Notes: a model not told the origin generated them from the letters alone. Counted from the stretch's first letter, positions 36,743-46,139 are shown. The stretch is DNA of 64,000 nucleotides from Methanogenium marinum (GCF_028912405.1 NZ_JAKELO010000002.1:1373276-1437275), one strand, 5' to 3'. Made by a program: numbers and translations.

Positions 36743-37222
36743 ATGGCAACCAAAGTAAAATTAGAAACTACCAAGGGCGACATTATCATCGAACTCTATG
36801 ATGACATGCCAATCACAGCAGGAAACTTCAAAAAACTCGTAGAGGACAAATTCTATGACGGAATTATCTTCCACCGTGTGATCCGCAATTTCATGATCCA
36901 GGGTGGTTGCCCGAAGGGCACCGGTACAGGTGGACCCGGCTATACCATCAAAGATGAGTTCGTCAAGGGTCATTCCAATGCCCGTGGCACCATCTCGATG
37001 GCAAATACTGGTCAGCCGAACAGTGGTGGTTCACAGTTTTTCATAAATCTGGTGAACAACAAATTCCTGGACTTTGATGACCGGTCAACCCCATCCAAAC
37101 ACCCAGTCTTTGGTGAAGTGGTGGAGGGCCTGGACGTTGTTGATGCCATTGCATTCTCCCGCATCGACAAGAACGACCGCCCGGTAGAGAAAATTGTCAT
37201 CACAAAGGCAACAGTTCTCTAA
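36743..37222 (+). CDS. Peptidyl-prolyl cis-trans isomerase, cyclophilin type
   Basis: Cytoplasmic folding catalyst of 159 residues. Cyclophilin signatures: FHRVIRNFMIQGG (catalytic Arg in FHRV), GTISMANTG, NSGGSQFFI and HPVFGEVVEG. Length and lack of a signal peptide indicate a cytosolic form. AAGGAG lies about ten bases before the ATG. The Trp of the cyclosporin-binding site is absent, as in many archaeal forms. Confidence 0.95.
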   Translation: MATKVKLETTKGDIIIELYDDMPITAGNFKKLVEDKFYDGIIFHRVIRNFMIQGGCPKGTGTGGPGYTIKDEFVKGHSNARGTISMANTGQPNSGGSQFFINLVNNKFLDFDDRSTPSKHPVFGEVVEGLDVVDAIAFSRIDKNDRPVEKIVITKATVL

Positions 37223-37233
37223 ATATCTTTTTT

Positions 37234-37794
37234 TTATTCGTCTCTTCTTCTGAATTCATATGCGAAAGCAAGTGCACAAATTCCTGTTGCAGCGAGTGCT
37301 GTCGCCATGCTGACAGGAGATGTGGTTGGCTCCGGTGGAATAATGAGTGTTGGGATTTCCTCTGGTGGAGTGGTTGCCATCGGGGTGGGTGCGGGTGTGG
37401 CAACAGACGGTGGTGTTTCCGGTGGAGCGGTGACGACAAAGGTCTGCATCAACACCGCAGAAGAGCCATAAGGGTAATCCGCTGATTTTGAAAGCTGAAT
37501 TTTATACGTTGAAGGTAAAAAACCGGTGGTGTCAATAGTAAATCCCCAATTACCTCCCTCTGTTATCGTAAACGGGTAACGGCCCGCATCTTTCGGGGGG
37601 TAGTTTGGCACTTCGCGATAGAGCACTGCTTCGTCTGCGTATCCGGCAGGAATACTGCTTGTGCCGGTGATCGTTACCATCCCTCCCGGCATGGTTTCCG
37701 GGGGAGTCACGGTAAATGCTATGGTATAACCAGCGGCCGTCCCTGTGAGAAGGACGCAGCAGGCAACAACGATGTATATCTTGAGGAGTTTCAT
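37234..37794 (-). CDS. Secreted surface protein with C-terminal membrane anchor (paralogue B)
   Basis: 186 residues: signal peptide (1-22, ending TGTAAGY), one beta-rich domain (about 23-125), a Pro/Thr-rich stalk (TPPEEIPTLIIPPEPTT) and a C-terminal helix with Arg tail (YEFRRRDE). Its folded domain resembles the first domain of the gene immediately upstream (shared ITGTSSIPAG / VTGTSTFPPG, PSTYKIQLSKSADYPYGSS / ATSYKLEMGKNSNYPLGSS as short matches). It overlaps that gene as ATGA, so the two are co-translated. Function unknown; probably part of the cell surface. Confidence 0.72.
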   Translation of the reverse strand: MKLLKIYIVVACCVLLTGTAAGYTIAFTVTPPETMPGGMVTITGTSSIPAGYADEAVLYREVPNYPPKDAGRYPFTITEGGNWGFTIDTTGFLPSTYKIQLSKSADYPYGSSAVLMQTFVVTAPPETPPSVATPAPTPMATTPPEEIPTLIIPPEPTTSPVSMATALAATGICALAFAYEFRRRDE

Positions 37795-38591
37795 GTTTTA
37801 CCCCCCTTTCTTCTCCATGCGCTTAAGTATACTGCACCGAGTGCTGCTCCAGGGAGAGCTGCAAGAGGTGCCGGGGTTGATTGTGCAGGTGTTTCAGTTG
37901 CTCCCGCGGGAGGTACCGGTGTCACCGTTGGTGCAGGTATTCCGGCGGGGGCGGGGATGACGGTCACCTCATCTGTTGTCAGAAGTCCCTTCTCATCGGA
38001 ATACCGGACGTTGTAGGTGCCTGGTCCGGGCACTGAACAACTGAAGGCAAAGGAGCCATCTGCTGCTACCGGGACAGTGATGGTTCCACAGATATCACGG
38101 CCGGAATTGTCAGAAACTTCCAACAAGATATTCCCTCCTTCGGGTGAGTGGGCGACTCCTGAGATGGCCATGTTCCCCTGCCAGTACTGTGTCGCAGGGG
38201 TTGTCACCACACAACCCGGTGAGCGGTCAATCACCTCGACATATCGGAAGGTAACAGAGGATGACCCGAGAGGATAGTTGCTGTTTTTTCCCATTTCAAG
38301 TTTGTAGGAGGTTGCCATCCAGGTGTCTGTGTTAAAGGTGACCTCCCAGGAACCGTCCGGTTGAATGGTAAAAACCTGATAATCAACAGATACGGGCAAA
38401 TTTCCCGGCATTGCCCGGTAAGCTATGATGGAGCCCTGTGCGCCTGGCGGAAATGTGCTGGTGCCTGTCACCGGGATGGGTTCTCCGGCGCTCACCCAGG
38501 ACGGCGCTTCAAACGATATCAGGTATCCTGAGGCCGTCCCTGAGAGAGCACAGGCTGCAAGGATGACCAGAATAAATACAGAAATTCTCAT
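37791..38591 (-). CDS. Secreted surface protein with C-terminal membrane anchor (paralogue A)
   Basis: 266 residues from the ATG at 38591, five bases after GGTGA; a GTG at 38600 is less likely. Signal peptide (1-22), a first beta-domain related to the next gene product, a second domain (about 125-215) containing a CVV and a DICGTI cysteine, a Pro/Thr-rich stalk, and a C-terminal helix ending in AWRRKGGKT. The anchor has the helix-plus-Arg pattern of archaeosortase targets but lacks PGF. It is the first gene of a two-gene unit (ATGA overlap). Confidence 0.72.
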   Translation of the reverse strand: MRISVFILVILAACALSGTASGYLISFEAPSWVSAGEPIPVTGTSTFPPGAQGSIIAYRAMPGNLPVSVDYQVFTIQPDGSWEVTFNTDTWMATSYKLEMGKNSNYPLGSSSVTFRYVEVIDRSPGCVVTTPATQYWQGNMAISGVAHSPEGGNILLEVSDNSGRDICGTITVPVAADGSFAFSCSVPGPGTYNVRYSDEKGLLTTDEVTVIPAPAGIPAPTVTPVPPAGATETPAQSTPAPLAALPGAALGAVYLSAWRRKGGKT

Positions 38592-38659
38592 GTCAGTCAC
38601 CAGTTCTCATATATCTGAGAAAGGGGATGCCGGGAGATAATCCTTTCTTCCGGGGTTAG

Positions 38660-39478
38660 TTATGCCCAAAAGAGGACGACACCGGTGAATGTTGCACAGA
38701 AAAGGACGATCATCGATATGATAAGAATGTATTCCCCCCCGGTGAGTGCCTTTTTTTCCAGGTGTTCATAGGTATCTTTTCCATATCCCCGGCAGAGCAT
38801 TGCGGTGTATGTGCGTTCACCCTGTTCATAACTACGCAGAAACATCGTTCCAATGGTGTAGGCGAGGATCTTTATCCGGTAGCGGTAAGGAAGGGCCCGC
38901 GAAAAGGCGCTGAAGTGGCGGACGGCAAGGGCATCGTTGATGTCTGCATACATCTCTGCGAAGACGAAGAGATAGCGGATCATCATCCCTAAAGAGAGGG
39001 CCATCACTGAAGGAAATCCCAGGCGTCGTGCTCCCTGCAGCAGGTCTTCCATGGGGGTCGTGGATGACAAGAGAATCACCCAGATGATACAGGCTGTGAA
39101 TTTCAGGGCAAGAATGGAGGCAAATTCCACAGACTGTGCGTAAATAGAGATCCCGAACGGGAACGTTACTATTGGTGTGAATACGTCATAATACGGATTT
39201 TCAAAGAAAATCTGGAAGATAATGATGAACAGTCCGAACGGGAGGGTCATCAGGTAGCGCCAGAAAAAGACCCGTGGTGAAAGGTCGGTGAGGCTCCACC
39301 AGACGACAAAGAGGGCAAACCAACAGAGGGCGAGAGGATATACTGCGGTGGAGTAGGGCATGGCCACCATCGAGATAATAGCAGCAAATGTGATGATTAT
39401 TTTTACCCGTGCATCCAGGCAGTGGACACGGCTTGTGCCCTGTGCGTCACGTTCTATGGTGGCGAGATGCTCAATCAT
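38660..39478 (-). CDS. cbiQ: ECF transporter membrane subunit CbiQ (Ni/Co uptake)
   Basis: The T component of an energy-coupling-factor transporter, 272 residues with about six helices. It carries the family's two Ala-Arg-Gly-like coupling motifs: GARRLGFPS (about 155) and AMLCRGYG (about 242). It overlaps the ATPase gene cbiO by 4 bp (ATGA) and follows it, the normal order. With CbiM, the PDGLE protein and CbiO it would import nickel or cobalt for F430, hydrogenase or corrinoids. Confidence 0.93.
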   Translation of the reverse strand: MIEHLATIERDAQGTSRVHCLDARVKIIITFAAIISMVAMPYSTAVYPLALCWFALFVVWWSLTDLSPRVFFWRYLMTLPFGLFIIIFQIFFENPYYDVFTPIVTFPFGISIYAQSVEFASILALKFTACIIWVILLSSTTPMEDLLQGARRLGFPSVMALSLGMMIRYLFVFAEMYADINDALAVRHFSAFSRALPYRYRIKILAYTIGTMFLRSYEQGERTYTAMLCRGYGKDTYEHLEKKALTGGEYILIISMIVLFCATFTGVVLFWA

Positions 39479-40308
39479 GCCCGGTCCGCCAGCATCCGGA
39501 GGAGTTCCGCCTCCACATCGTGATAGGAGGAGCCTGCATCTATCCTGATACCGTTCTCTCTGAGTGAGCGCAGGAGGCGGGCCAGGATGGGGACGTCCAG
39601 ACGTGCCCCACGAAGCAGGTCCTCACGCAGGAATATTTCATCCGGTGTTCCTTCTCCCGCGATCATGCCGTCCTGCATCACATAGACGTAGTCCGCAATC
39701 TCGGGAACCAGGTCAACCTGATGGGTGGAGAAGATGACTGTCATCCCGTAGGTATCGGGGAGGGTTCGGAGAAACCCGGTAAGTTCCCGGACACCCTGGG
39801 GGTCAAGACCGGAAGAGGGCTCGTCCAGCACAAGTACCTGCGGCTCCATTGCAAGAACGCCTGCTATAGCAACCCGTTTCTTCTCCCCCCCGGAGAGTTT
39901 GTGGGGGGTGCGTTTGCGCAGATGTTCAGCATCCATCAGGCGAAGGGCTTCATCGACGCGGTGTGTTACCGTCTCCTCATCGAGGCCCAGGTTTACCGGG
40001 CCGAATGCCACATCCTGTTCCACGGTGGGAGAGAATATCTGGTCATCGGGGTTCTGGAACACCATACCCACGGTCTTTCGTACCTCTCTGATATTTTTCT
40101 TAGTCACCGGTTCTCCGTGCACGAGCACCTGTCCGGAGGTGGGTGTAAGGATTCCACAGAAATGACTAAAAAGAGTGCTTTTCCCTGCCCCGTTTGAGCC
40201 GAGAACGGCGATACGTGCATGCCGGTGGATATGCATATTAACCGACCGCAGGGCATCGATCTCTCCTGGGTAGGAGTAGGTGAGGTCTCGTGTCTCAATG
40301 ATGTGCAT
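39475..40308 (-). CDS. cbiO: ECF transporter ATP-binding protein CbiO
   Basis: 277 residues from the Met at 40308 (MHIIETRDLTYSYPG); a start at 40359 would add 17 unconserved residues. Walker A (LGSNGAGKSTL), Q-loop (MVFQNPDDQIFS), ABC signature (LSGGEKKRVAIAG), Walker B (VLVLDEPSSGLD) and H-loop (STHQVD) are all present. The NPDDQ motif is typical of ECF ATPases. It overlaps cbiQ as ATGA. A 190-base gap with a strong hairpin separates it from the upstream PDGLE gene. Confidence 0.95.
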   Translation of the reverse strand: MHIIETRDLTYSYPGEIDALRSVNMHIHRHARIAVLGSNGAGKSTLFSHFCGILTPTSGQVLVHGEPVTKKNIREVRKTVGMVFQNPDDQIFSPTVEQDVAFGPVNLGLDEETVTHRVDEALRLMDAEHLRKRTPHKLSGGEKKRVAIAGVLAMEPQVLVLDEPSSGLDPQGVRELTGFLRTLPDTYGMTVIFSTHQVDLVPEIADYVYVMQDGMIAGEGTPDEIFLREDLLRGARLDVPILARLLRSLRENGIRIDAGSSYHDVEAELLRMLADRA

Positions 40309-40404
40309 GGATAAATACCGTAGAGAAGTCTCTGCAGGGATGGGTAATATAATTTTCATATTGTGTATGAAAAAATAGTTATCCTGTTCCCACTGGTATG
40401 TCGG

Positions 40405-40434
40405 GGGCGGGGGGAGGGAATAATTTCCCCGCCC
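40405..40434 (-). terminator. GC-rich hairpin inside the Ni/Co transporter operon
   Basis: GGGCGGGG (40405-40412) and CCCCGCCC (40427-40434) form a perfect 8-bp stem with a 14-base loop, 65 bases after the PDGLE stop. On the minus-strand transcript an UUUUUU stretch follows about 30 bases later, near 40370. It could be a terminator, an attenuator or a processing/stability element that lowers cbiO-cbiQ expression relative to cbiM. Confidence 0.5.
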
Positions 40435-40498
40435 TGGGGATGGGATAGCGAGGATTTTGGGGGTAATTTTTGGTTACGTGTGTCTGGTGTGGGGTTGT

Positions 40499-40840
40499 TC
40501 AGTTCTTTTTTGCAGCAATGATACGGGTGGCACCAAATGCCAGTCCGAAGATGATGACGATGCCTGCAAAAATGGCGAAGAGCTCTCCCGCTTTTCCTCC
40601 TTCTTCACCCATGGAGTAGTCAGGCAGGGGGGCCTCGTATTCGACAGCATCGCTTACGCCGACTGCTTCAGGGTCGCCGTCTTCGGGGGAATCGCCAGTG
40701 AGGGTCTTATCACCCTGCACATAGAGTGCGGTAGATTCCAGGCCGTCCGGGTCACCGGATGCAAAAAAGACTGCAATGCCACCGATGATAATTGCAATCA
40801 CAAGGCCGCCGATGAGAAACTGGGTATTCGAGATATTCAT
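40499..40840 (-). CDS. PDGLE-domain protein, CbiN-like subunit of the Ni/Co transporter
   Basis: 113 residues with a helix at each end (about 8-28 and 88-108). It carries the namesake sequence DPDGLE right after the first helix. PDGLE proteins take the place of CbiN/NikN, the small subunit needed with CbiM for metal transport, and are often fused to CbiM; here they are separate genes overlapping by 4 bp (ATGA). The extracellular loop is strongly acidic. Confidence 0.88.
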   Translation of the reverse strand: MNISNTQFLIGGLVIAIIIGGIAVFFASGDPDGLESTALYVQGDKTLTGDSPEDGDPEAVGVSDAVEYEAPLPDYSMGEEGGKAGELFAIFAGIVIIFGLAFGATRIIAAKKN

Positions 40841-41481
40841 GTTGTAGCCTCCACGGTGGCATTTTCTGCCATCATATCGGGCCGTGCAGTTGATATGAAG
40901 TAGATTGCAGCCGCAGTGATGATACCTTCAATAATCCCGATTGCTGCATGATAGGTACCCATTGCAATAAGGCCCGGTACAAGCGGGAATGTCCCTGCGA
41001 TGGCCATTTCAACAGCTGCGGCTAAAGCTGCAATAAAACAGGCAAGCCATGCTGCAACGCCTGCGGATGCATAACGGTTCAACCCGACTCTTTTTAGGGT
41101 CTGAAATCCATAAAAACCAACAAATCCGCCGATAACGCCCATATTGAGTATATTGACGCCCATGGTGGTAATGCCACCGTCTCCAAAGATGATGCCCTGG
41201 ATGATGAGAACCAGTGTCAGGATGAAGACTGCCGCATATGGTGATCCGAGCACAATGGCTGCAAGTGCACCGCCGACGAGATGGCCGGACGTCCCCATGG
41301 CAACTGGTAGGTTAAATGCCTGAATGGCAAATATTCCTGCCGCGAGCACCGCCACGAGCGGGATTTTATCTTCAGACAATTCATGTTTTGCCCATTTCAG
41401 TGCCAGAGCAATAAAGACAAGTGCCACTATCCAATAGATGGCACTTTGCCAGAGTGGGAGAAATGCGTCAGGTATATGCAT
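40837..41481 (-). CDS. cbiM: ECF transporter substrate-specific subunit CbiM/NikM
   Basis: The S component, 214 residues and about seven helices. The mature N-terminus Met-His-Ile-Pro-Asp-Ala-Phe-Leu-Pro keeps His2, the residue that with the amino terminus ligates Ni or Co in this family, which also fixes the start at 41481. Further motifs are [19 protein letters not shown] and [17 protein letters not shown] (as GDGGITTMG). Ni or Co cannot be told apart by eye. A 21-bp-spaced direct repeat lies just upstream. Confidence 0.94.
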   Translation of the reverse strand: MHIPDAFLPLWQSAIYWIVALVFIALALKWAKHELSEDKIPLVAVLAAGIFAIQAFNLPVAMGTSGHLVGGALAAIVLGSPYAAVFILTLVLIIQGIIFGDGGITTMGVNILNMGVIGGFVGFYGFQTLKRVGLNRYASAGVAAWLACFIAALAAAVEMAIAGTFPLVPGLIAMGTYHAAIGIIEGIITAAAIYFISTARPDMMAENATVEATT

Positions 41482-41496
41482 GGTGATCTAATGAGT

Positions 41497-41525
41497 AGTA
41501 TTACGTTTCTACATATAAGTATTAC
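41497..41525 (-). promoter_or_regulatory. Direct repeat upstream of cbiM, candidate metal-regulator operator
   Basis: On the minus strand GTAATACT occurs at 41525-41518 and again at 41504-41497, 21 bp apart (two helical turns). The second copy lies 16 bases before the cbiM ATG, and TTATATG between the copies could be the TATA box. Flanking bases also give an imperfect inverted repeat (TAGTAATAC / GTAATACTA). A NikR-like or similar regulator could bind here; that is inference. Confidence 0.45.
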
Positions 41526-41648
41526 TAATTCATTCGAATGCACCTTTTTTAGTACATATTCAGAATGGTATTTTTCTCTGCATGATGGATGAGGAGCAAA
41601 AGAAGGGGTTATCTTTCATTTACTCCAGATAGATTATCCAGAAGATTC

Positions 41649-42095
41649 ATGAACCCACTATACAATGAACTGGAGGATTCCCTGGGATATAGATTCGGGG
41701 ATCGTGCCCTTCTTGGCCGTGCCATGACCCGGTTTGCGGCTGCAAAAGAAGAAGGGCAGGGCGATGACCATTCGATGGACGCTCTCGCTACCCTCGGTGA
41801 CGCGGTCATCGACGTAGTGGTGCTGGAACATCTTATTGCGGGGGGGATGGAGAGCAAGGGTGAGCTCTCTTTAACCAAGATGAATATGGTCAACATGACG
41901 GTTCTCCGCCGTTTGGCTGAATCCATTAGTCTAGATCAGTATGTGACGTGGGGAAAAGGTGAGTCCGGACAGGAGATCTGGCGGTCCGGGCGGGTGCTTG
42001 CAGAGTGTATGGAGGCGGTCTGTGGGGCTGCGTACCTTGACGGTGGAACAGAGGCCGTTCGCAAAATACTCATACATCTTGCCTTCTTCCTGTAA
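41649..42095 (+). CDS. RNase III-like domain protein without dsRNA-binding domain
   Basis: 148 residues from the Met at 41649 (MNPLYNELEDSLGYRFGD); the open frame begins at 41589. The RNase III fold is visible: LGYRFGDRALLGRAMT, the signature region ALATLGDAVIDVVVLEHL, and the C-terminal AECMEAVCGAAYLDGG. The metal-binding Asp of LGD and the last Glu are kept. The Glu of the usual LEFLGD is Ala (LATLGD), and there is no dsRBD. Activity may be altered. It is divergent from cbiM. Confidence 0.78.
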   Translation: MNPLYNELEDSLGYRFGDRALLGRAMTRFAAAKEEGQGDDHSMDALATLGDAVIDVVVLEHLIAGGMESKGELSLTKMNMVNMTVLRRLAESISLDQYVTWGKGESGQEIWRSGRVLAECMEAVCGAAYLDGGTEAVRKILIHLAFFL

Positions 42096-42836
42096 GCGCA
42101 TATGTATATGCCTCTTTTGTAGTGGCTTTCATATAATTCATTTAAAAATTTGTAAATTTATACTTAAATTTTAAATACTTATTTTGGTGTTTTGATTTGC
42201 CCTGAGAAGATTCAGGTTTAAGGTATTATATACTGATATATGATCATTTTGTACTGGGAAGGGGATGAATGAAGGGAGCCTGTTTCCCAAACCAAAATTG
42301 AATGCTGGATGGTAATATTTCAGAACACACATGTCAGCCCCCCAGGGCATCCGCATGAAGTATAGCCGGTTAGTTAAAGGCTGGTTTCTGAATGCAAAAT
42401 GTGATGTGCAGAACCGTTTGGCAAATTGGGCAGAGATATGCTGCACATATGCCGGCGTTTCCCTCCTCCTGATGACACACACGGCCCCTCTGTCCGGATG
42501 ACGTGAGCAGATGGGATCAGACATGCCCCTGTCATCAATGGTATTTCGCTGAATGATCCACGGGCGATATAGTAATTCCATCTCCTTTCTGTCCCGGCCT
42601 GGATCAGAAGATGGGTTTACCCCGACCCTTCCGTCCTTTTGAGATGCATTATGCCACCACAGGCGTGATGGTGCCACCTGTTTCATTTTTTCTTCATTTT
42701 CCTTTCAGGATTGACTGTTCTGAATAATCGTCACCCCTCCTGACTTCCGGTTTATCCCAACGAATTTCAGGAAAACACTGGTGGAGGGGAGATCTAAAAA
42801 AAGACGGAGTGTGGGTTTATGACTCCTCGCTTCTGT
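42096..42836. other. Long gene-poor spacer
   Basis: 741 bases between convergent genes. The first 140 bases are very AT-rich (near 42130-42240). The remainder has mixed composition and one minus-strand open frame (42171-42686, 171 codons) rich in Arg, His, Cys and Pro with no recognisable domain, signal or ribosome site, so I do not call it a gene. No tRNA or repeat was recognised. Confidence 0.4.
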
Positions 42837-44168
42837 TCACCGGGTGTTTCGGCACCGGACGAGAAGAATGGCTGCAAGACCTGCTGCTGGGAAGAAGAAA
42901 GGAGCCGGGCTTTCGGTTGGCACCGGTGTCGCCTCCCCGCTCGGGGCAAGTGGCAGAGAGAGTGTAGCTGTTTTGCCTGCAGTGACCGTTACTGTTGCCT
43001 CAGCAGATGTATATCCCGCAAGCCTGGTGTAGATGACGTGTGTACCGGCGGGAATCCCTGTGATAGTGGCAGGTGTCATACGGCCTGAGATACTCCCATC
43101 AATGGATATCTCTGCACCTGGTGGGCTGGTGCTCACAGAAAGTTTTCCGGTTCCCCCGGACATGGTGGGAGTGGTGGAGGTGGTACTGCCTGCACCTTCC
43201 TCCATGTCAGCATTGATGGTCACAGTCTGTCCTTCTGAGAGTGATACTGTCTCTTCGTAATTGTCATATCCGCTGAGTCGGAGAAGAATGGTATGCTGCC
43301 CGGTTGCAAGATCTGTGATGGGGAAATATCCGTTTTCCATCGTCTCCCCCTGGTAGATGTTATTGAGGTATATCGTGGCGCCCGCAGGAATTGATCTGAT
43401 GCTGATTTCATTTTCGGGAGTAACAGAGCGGAGGGCAGCATAGACATACCGGGCGCCACCGCCGGTCATGTCAATTGTTTCACGCCAATTATAATAGCCG
43501 TTTTTTGTGATGGCTATCTGGTGTTCTCTGGGTTCAATATCGGTTGCCGTATGGGGTGTTGTGCCAATGATAGTCCCGTCGAGTTCAACAAATGCACCGG
43601 AAGGTTCCGAGGTAAAAGAGATATCACCGGTGCCGGCCAGATTGAGGGTGACCGTCCGGTATTCACTGCCAGTGATGGTTACTGTTTTTGTTACACTTTC
43701 AGCACCTGGCATCTCAGCGATGACGGTGTATGTGCCCGGGCGAATTCCATTGACGGTCACGGGGGCGGTTCCCTGATAGATGCCGTTGATATATACCGAG
43801 GCGCCTGAAGGAGTGGTCTGCACTGCAAGCGTACCGGTTGTGGTGCCGCTGTCCGCTGCAAGGGTAAAGTAGAGGTCAGTGGACGCCCCGTCAGGGATAT
43901 ACGGCAGATCCTGTGAGACGGTATAATATCCTGCCTTTCGGATTTCAACTGTCTGGTATTGTGTTCCTGTGGTGGAGACAGTTGCGGTCAGAACCCCTCC
44001 ATATGTCTGGCCACGATAGTCGTTGTCAAAATACACCTCTGCATAATCTACGTTGGTATGGATGCGGTACTGTGCCAGTCCTGCTGCAGCGGGGCAGAGG
44101 AGGAGGGCACCTGCGATGAGGATCAAAATGCCGATACAGCAGAGACGCCGGTATGCACGACCTGTCAT
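42837..44168 (-). CDS. Secreted PEGA-repeat surface protein
   Basis: 443 residues: signal peptide (about 1-29), then five PEGA-type domains (about 32-100, 112-175, 180-245, 255-320 and 340-405). Each has the pattern (S/T)xPxGAxxxxxG or its variant, followed by the G(Y/A)xxxxxTV(T/S)(V/L) strand; clear examples are TTPSGASVYINGIYQGTAP, SEPSGAFVELDG and TSPPGAEISIDG. A Pro/Thr-rich stalk and a short C-terminal helix (FFFPAAGLAAILLV) before RCRNTR suggest anchoring. PEGA domains are common on methanogen surfaces; the binding partner is unknown. Confidence 0.85.
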   Translation of the reverse strand: MTGRAYRRLCCIGILILIAGALLLCPAAAGLAQYRIHTNVDYAEVYFDNDYRGQTYGGVLTATVSTTGTQYQTVEIRKAGYYTVSQDLPYIPDGASTDLYFTLAADSGTTTGTLAVQTTPSGASVYINGIYQGTAPVTVNGIRPGTYTVIAEMPGAESVTKTVTITGSEYRTVTLNLAGTGDISFTSEPSGAFVELDGTIIGTTPHTATDIEPREHQIAITKNGYYNWRETIDMTGGGARYVYAALRSVTPENEISIRSIPAGATIYLNNIYQGETMENGYFPITDLATGQHTILLRLSGYDNYEETVSLSEGQTVTINADMEEGAGSTTSTTPTMSGGTGKLSVSTSPPGAEISIDGSISGRMTPATITGIPAGTHVIYTRLAGYTSAEATVTVTAGKTATLSLPLAPSGEATPVPTESPAPFFFPAAGLAAILLVRCRNTR

Positions 44169-44336
44169 ATCTGAATATTCAGTGGATGGTGTGATATAGC
44201 TGACTGGTATGGATTAAAAGTCTCCCGGGATGTGGCATTTGGCATGAGAACGGGCGATACTATATTTTAATCTCAGGAAAAACATTCTTGAGGTGATTAT
44301 ACGATATATCCTGACCTCGGCGATGACGAAAAACTG

Positions 44337-46139
44337 GTGACGACCTCACCTTCTGTCAGGGTCAAATCTCATTTTTTTGATCTTTTTCTTACACAAAAGC
44401 GTATCATTCTGACACAGCCTGATTATCCGGATGCACCACAGGTGGATATTGTATTCAGTACGGTGCTGAAATTTTCCCGCAGTGAGACAGGGGAGGGCGA
44501 CCCGTCTCTATCTCTTACCATCACGGCAGGTGGGAATGAACGGACGATGGTTCTTGCGTTTGACGGAGGTGGTGGGTTTAAACCGGTTGATGAACGGGAC
44601 CGGGTAGCAGAACTGGTAGGTGGTTTCGTAGCAGAAATGGCTACCCCTTCTCCCGCTGTTCCTGCACCGTTTGTACCGGATATGGCAGATGGTGGGCCTT
44701 CTCCACCGGGAGTGACAGATGGCGACGTTCCATCCGCACCGGATCTGGTGGATAATGAAGTCCCATCTCTGATAAACCCGGCAGAAAGTGAGGAATCTTC
44801 TTTGGCACCTCCTGTTTCTGTTCCGCAGGAGTCTGCCCAAAAGAATATGCCTGCACCGGAAATCCCCCCTGCAAAGCCCTTATCTCCCCCAATATCCGGG
44901 TTGAAAGCGGACCATATCATTGTGAAAGGTCATGAGTTCACTGCCTCCCTGACGCCGGAGACAATTACCCTCATCCGCCATGAGAATCCGGAGGCCTCTC
45001 CGCTCACGGTGAAACGGAGAGATATTTCCGATGTCTTTCAAAAAGAATCCGCGGGGGGCGACCCCTCTTTACATATCCGTGTGCGGTCTGCAACCGGCAG
45101 TGAGCGGACGATGGTGTTGGTCTTTTCTGAGTGGTACTCCGGGGGCCGGGCATCGGAACGCGACGAGTGGGCTGTGGCTCTGGCAGAAACGGCCACCGCT
45201 GGACCGGTGGTGCATGCCACCCGCCCGACCCGACATGATCATGGCAAAAGAGATGCTTCTTCCTCTCCGCCCCGGTCCCGATCACCTGTTGGTGAACCGG
45301 TTTCCGGTGGGGTTATATTCTGTACTGAATGCGGTGCACCGCTCAAAGCTAACCCTCGTTTCTGTCCGAACTGCGGAACACCATCCGTAAGTGGGACAGA
45401 ATTGGGAATGAGCCATGGTGGCATCCGTGATCTGCCTTTTGATACTGCAGTGGAAGACGAGGGCTTGGCAACAAAACGTAAAACGAAGCAAAAACGCGAA
45501 AAGCCGGAACGGGCACCCCGGAAGCCACGTTCACAGCGGAAGGCATCATTTCGATTCCGCAGTCAGGAAACGGGTCTCTCTGAAGTCCCGTTCATTGAGA
45601 AGTTCATTGGGTTTCATGCAGCACCGGATGACGCATTCCGGTATACCAAAAACGACAGTTTCGGGCAGGCAATAATCTATCTTGCAGCTGTCTTCGCCGT
45701 CTTTGCAGCCGTTACCTCGATTATTCTTTACCTCTTTGCAGGCTCCCTTGATGCCGCAGAGTATCCACAGATGGGGGCTCTGGGCGCTGATATCGTTGGG
45801 GCGATTCTCCTTATCCCCAGACTTGTCATCCTCGGCATTGTGGGTATCCTCATCTGGTCCGTTGTCATGCACATTCTGCTGCGCATTCTTGGCCAGAGTG
45901 ATGACGTGACAGAAACTTTCCGTACCTGTGCCTATGCAGCAACGCCGTTTGGCACCGTAGGACTCATTCCCTTCTTCGGCCCGCCCCTCGCGGCTCTCTG
46001 GATGCTCTTCCTGCAGTACAAAGGGCTTGTTGCAGCAGATGACGTGGAGAACCGGTTTGCGATGCTTGCAGTTGCCGTCCCGGTTATTCTCTTTGTCGCG
46101 ATATTCTATATTTTCCTCTCAGCAGGAGGTTCACAGTAA
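44337..46139 (+). CDS. Membrane protein with two PH-like domains, a zinc ribbon and a Yip1 domain
   Basis: 600 residues, GTG start. Residues about 5-100 and 190-285 are two copies of one domain (matching words GEGDPSLSLTI / GGDPSLHIRV and ERTMVLAF / ERTMVLVF), probably bacterial PH-like. They are joined by a Pro-rich linker. A zinc ribbon follows at about 328-346 (CTECGAPL, then CPNCG), then a basic linker, then a Yip1 domain with five helices (about 435-600). Such proteins may organise membranes; the role is unknown. Its last codons contain the ribosome site of the next gene, and stop and start overlap as TAATG. Confidence 0.82.
   Translation: MTTSPSVRVKSHFFDLFLTQKRIILTQPDYPDAPQVDIVFSTVLKFSRSETGEGDPSLSLTITAGGNERTMVLAFDGGGGFKPVDERDRVAELVGGFVAEMATPSPAVPAPFVPDMADGGPSPPGVTDGDVPSAPDLVDNEVPSLINPAESEESSLAPPVSVPQESAQKNMPAPEIPPAKPLSPPISGLKADHIIVKGHEFTASLTPETITLIRHENPEASPLTVKRRDISDVFQKESAGGDPSLHIRVRSATGSERTMVLVFSEWYSGGRASERDEWAVALAETATAGPVVHATRPTRHDHGKRDASSSPPRSRSPVGEPVSGGVIFCTECGAPLKANPRFCPNCGTPSVSGTELGMSHGGIRDLPFDTAVEDEGLATKRKTKQKREKPERAPRKPRSQRKASFRFRSQETGLSEVPFIEKFIGFHAAPDDAFRYTKNDSFGQAIIYLAAVFAVFAAVTSIILYLFAGSLDAAEYPQMGALGADIVGAILLIPRLVILGIVGILIWSVVMHILLRILGQSDDVTETFRTCAYAATPFGTVGLIPFFGPPLAALWMLFLQYKGLVAADDVENRFAMLAVAVPVILFVAIFYIFLSAGGSQ

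Noticed and set aside
42171..42686. 171-codon minus-strand frame in the spacer after the RNase III-like gene
   Set aside because: Composition rich in Arg, His, Cys and Pro, no domain, no ribosome site, and it crosses an AT-rich end. It looks like chance.
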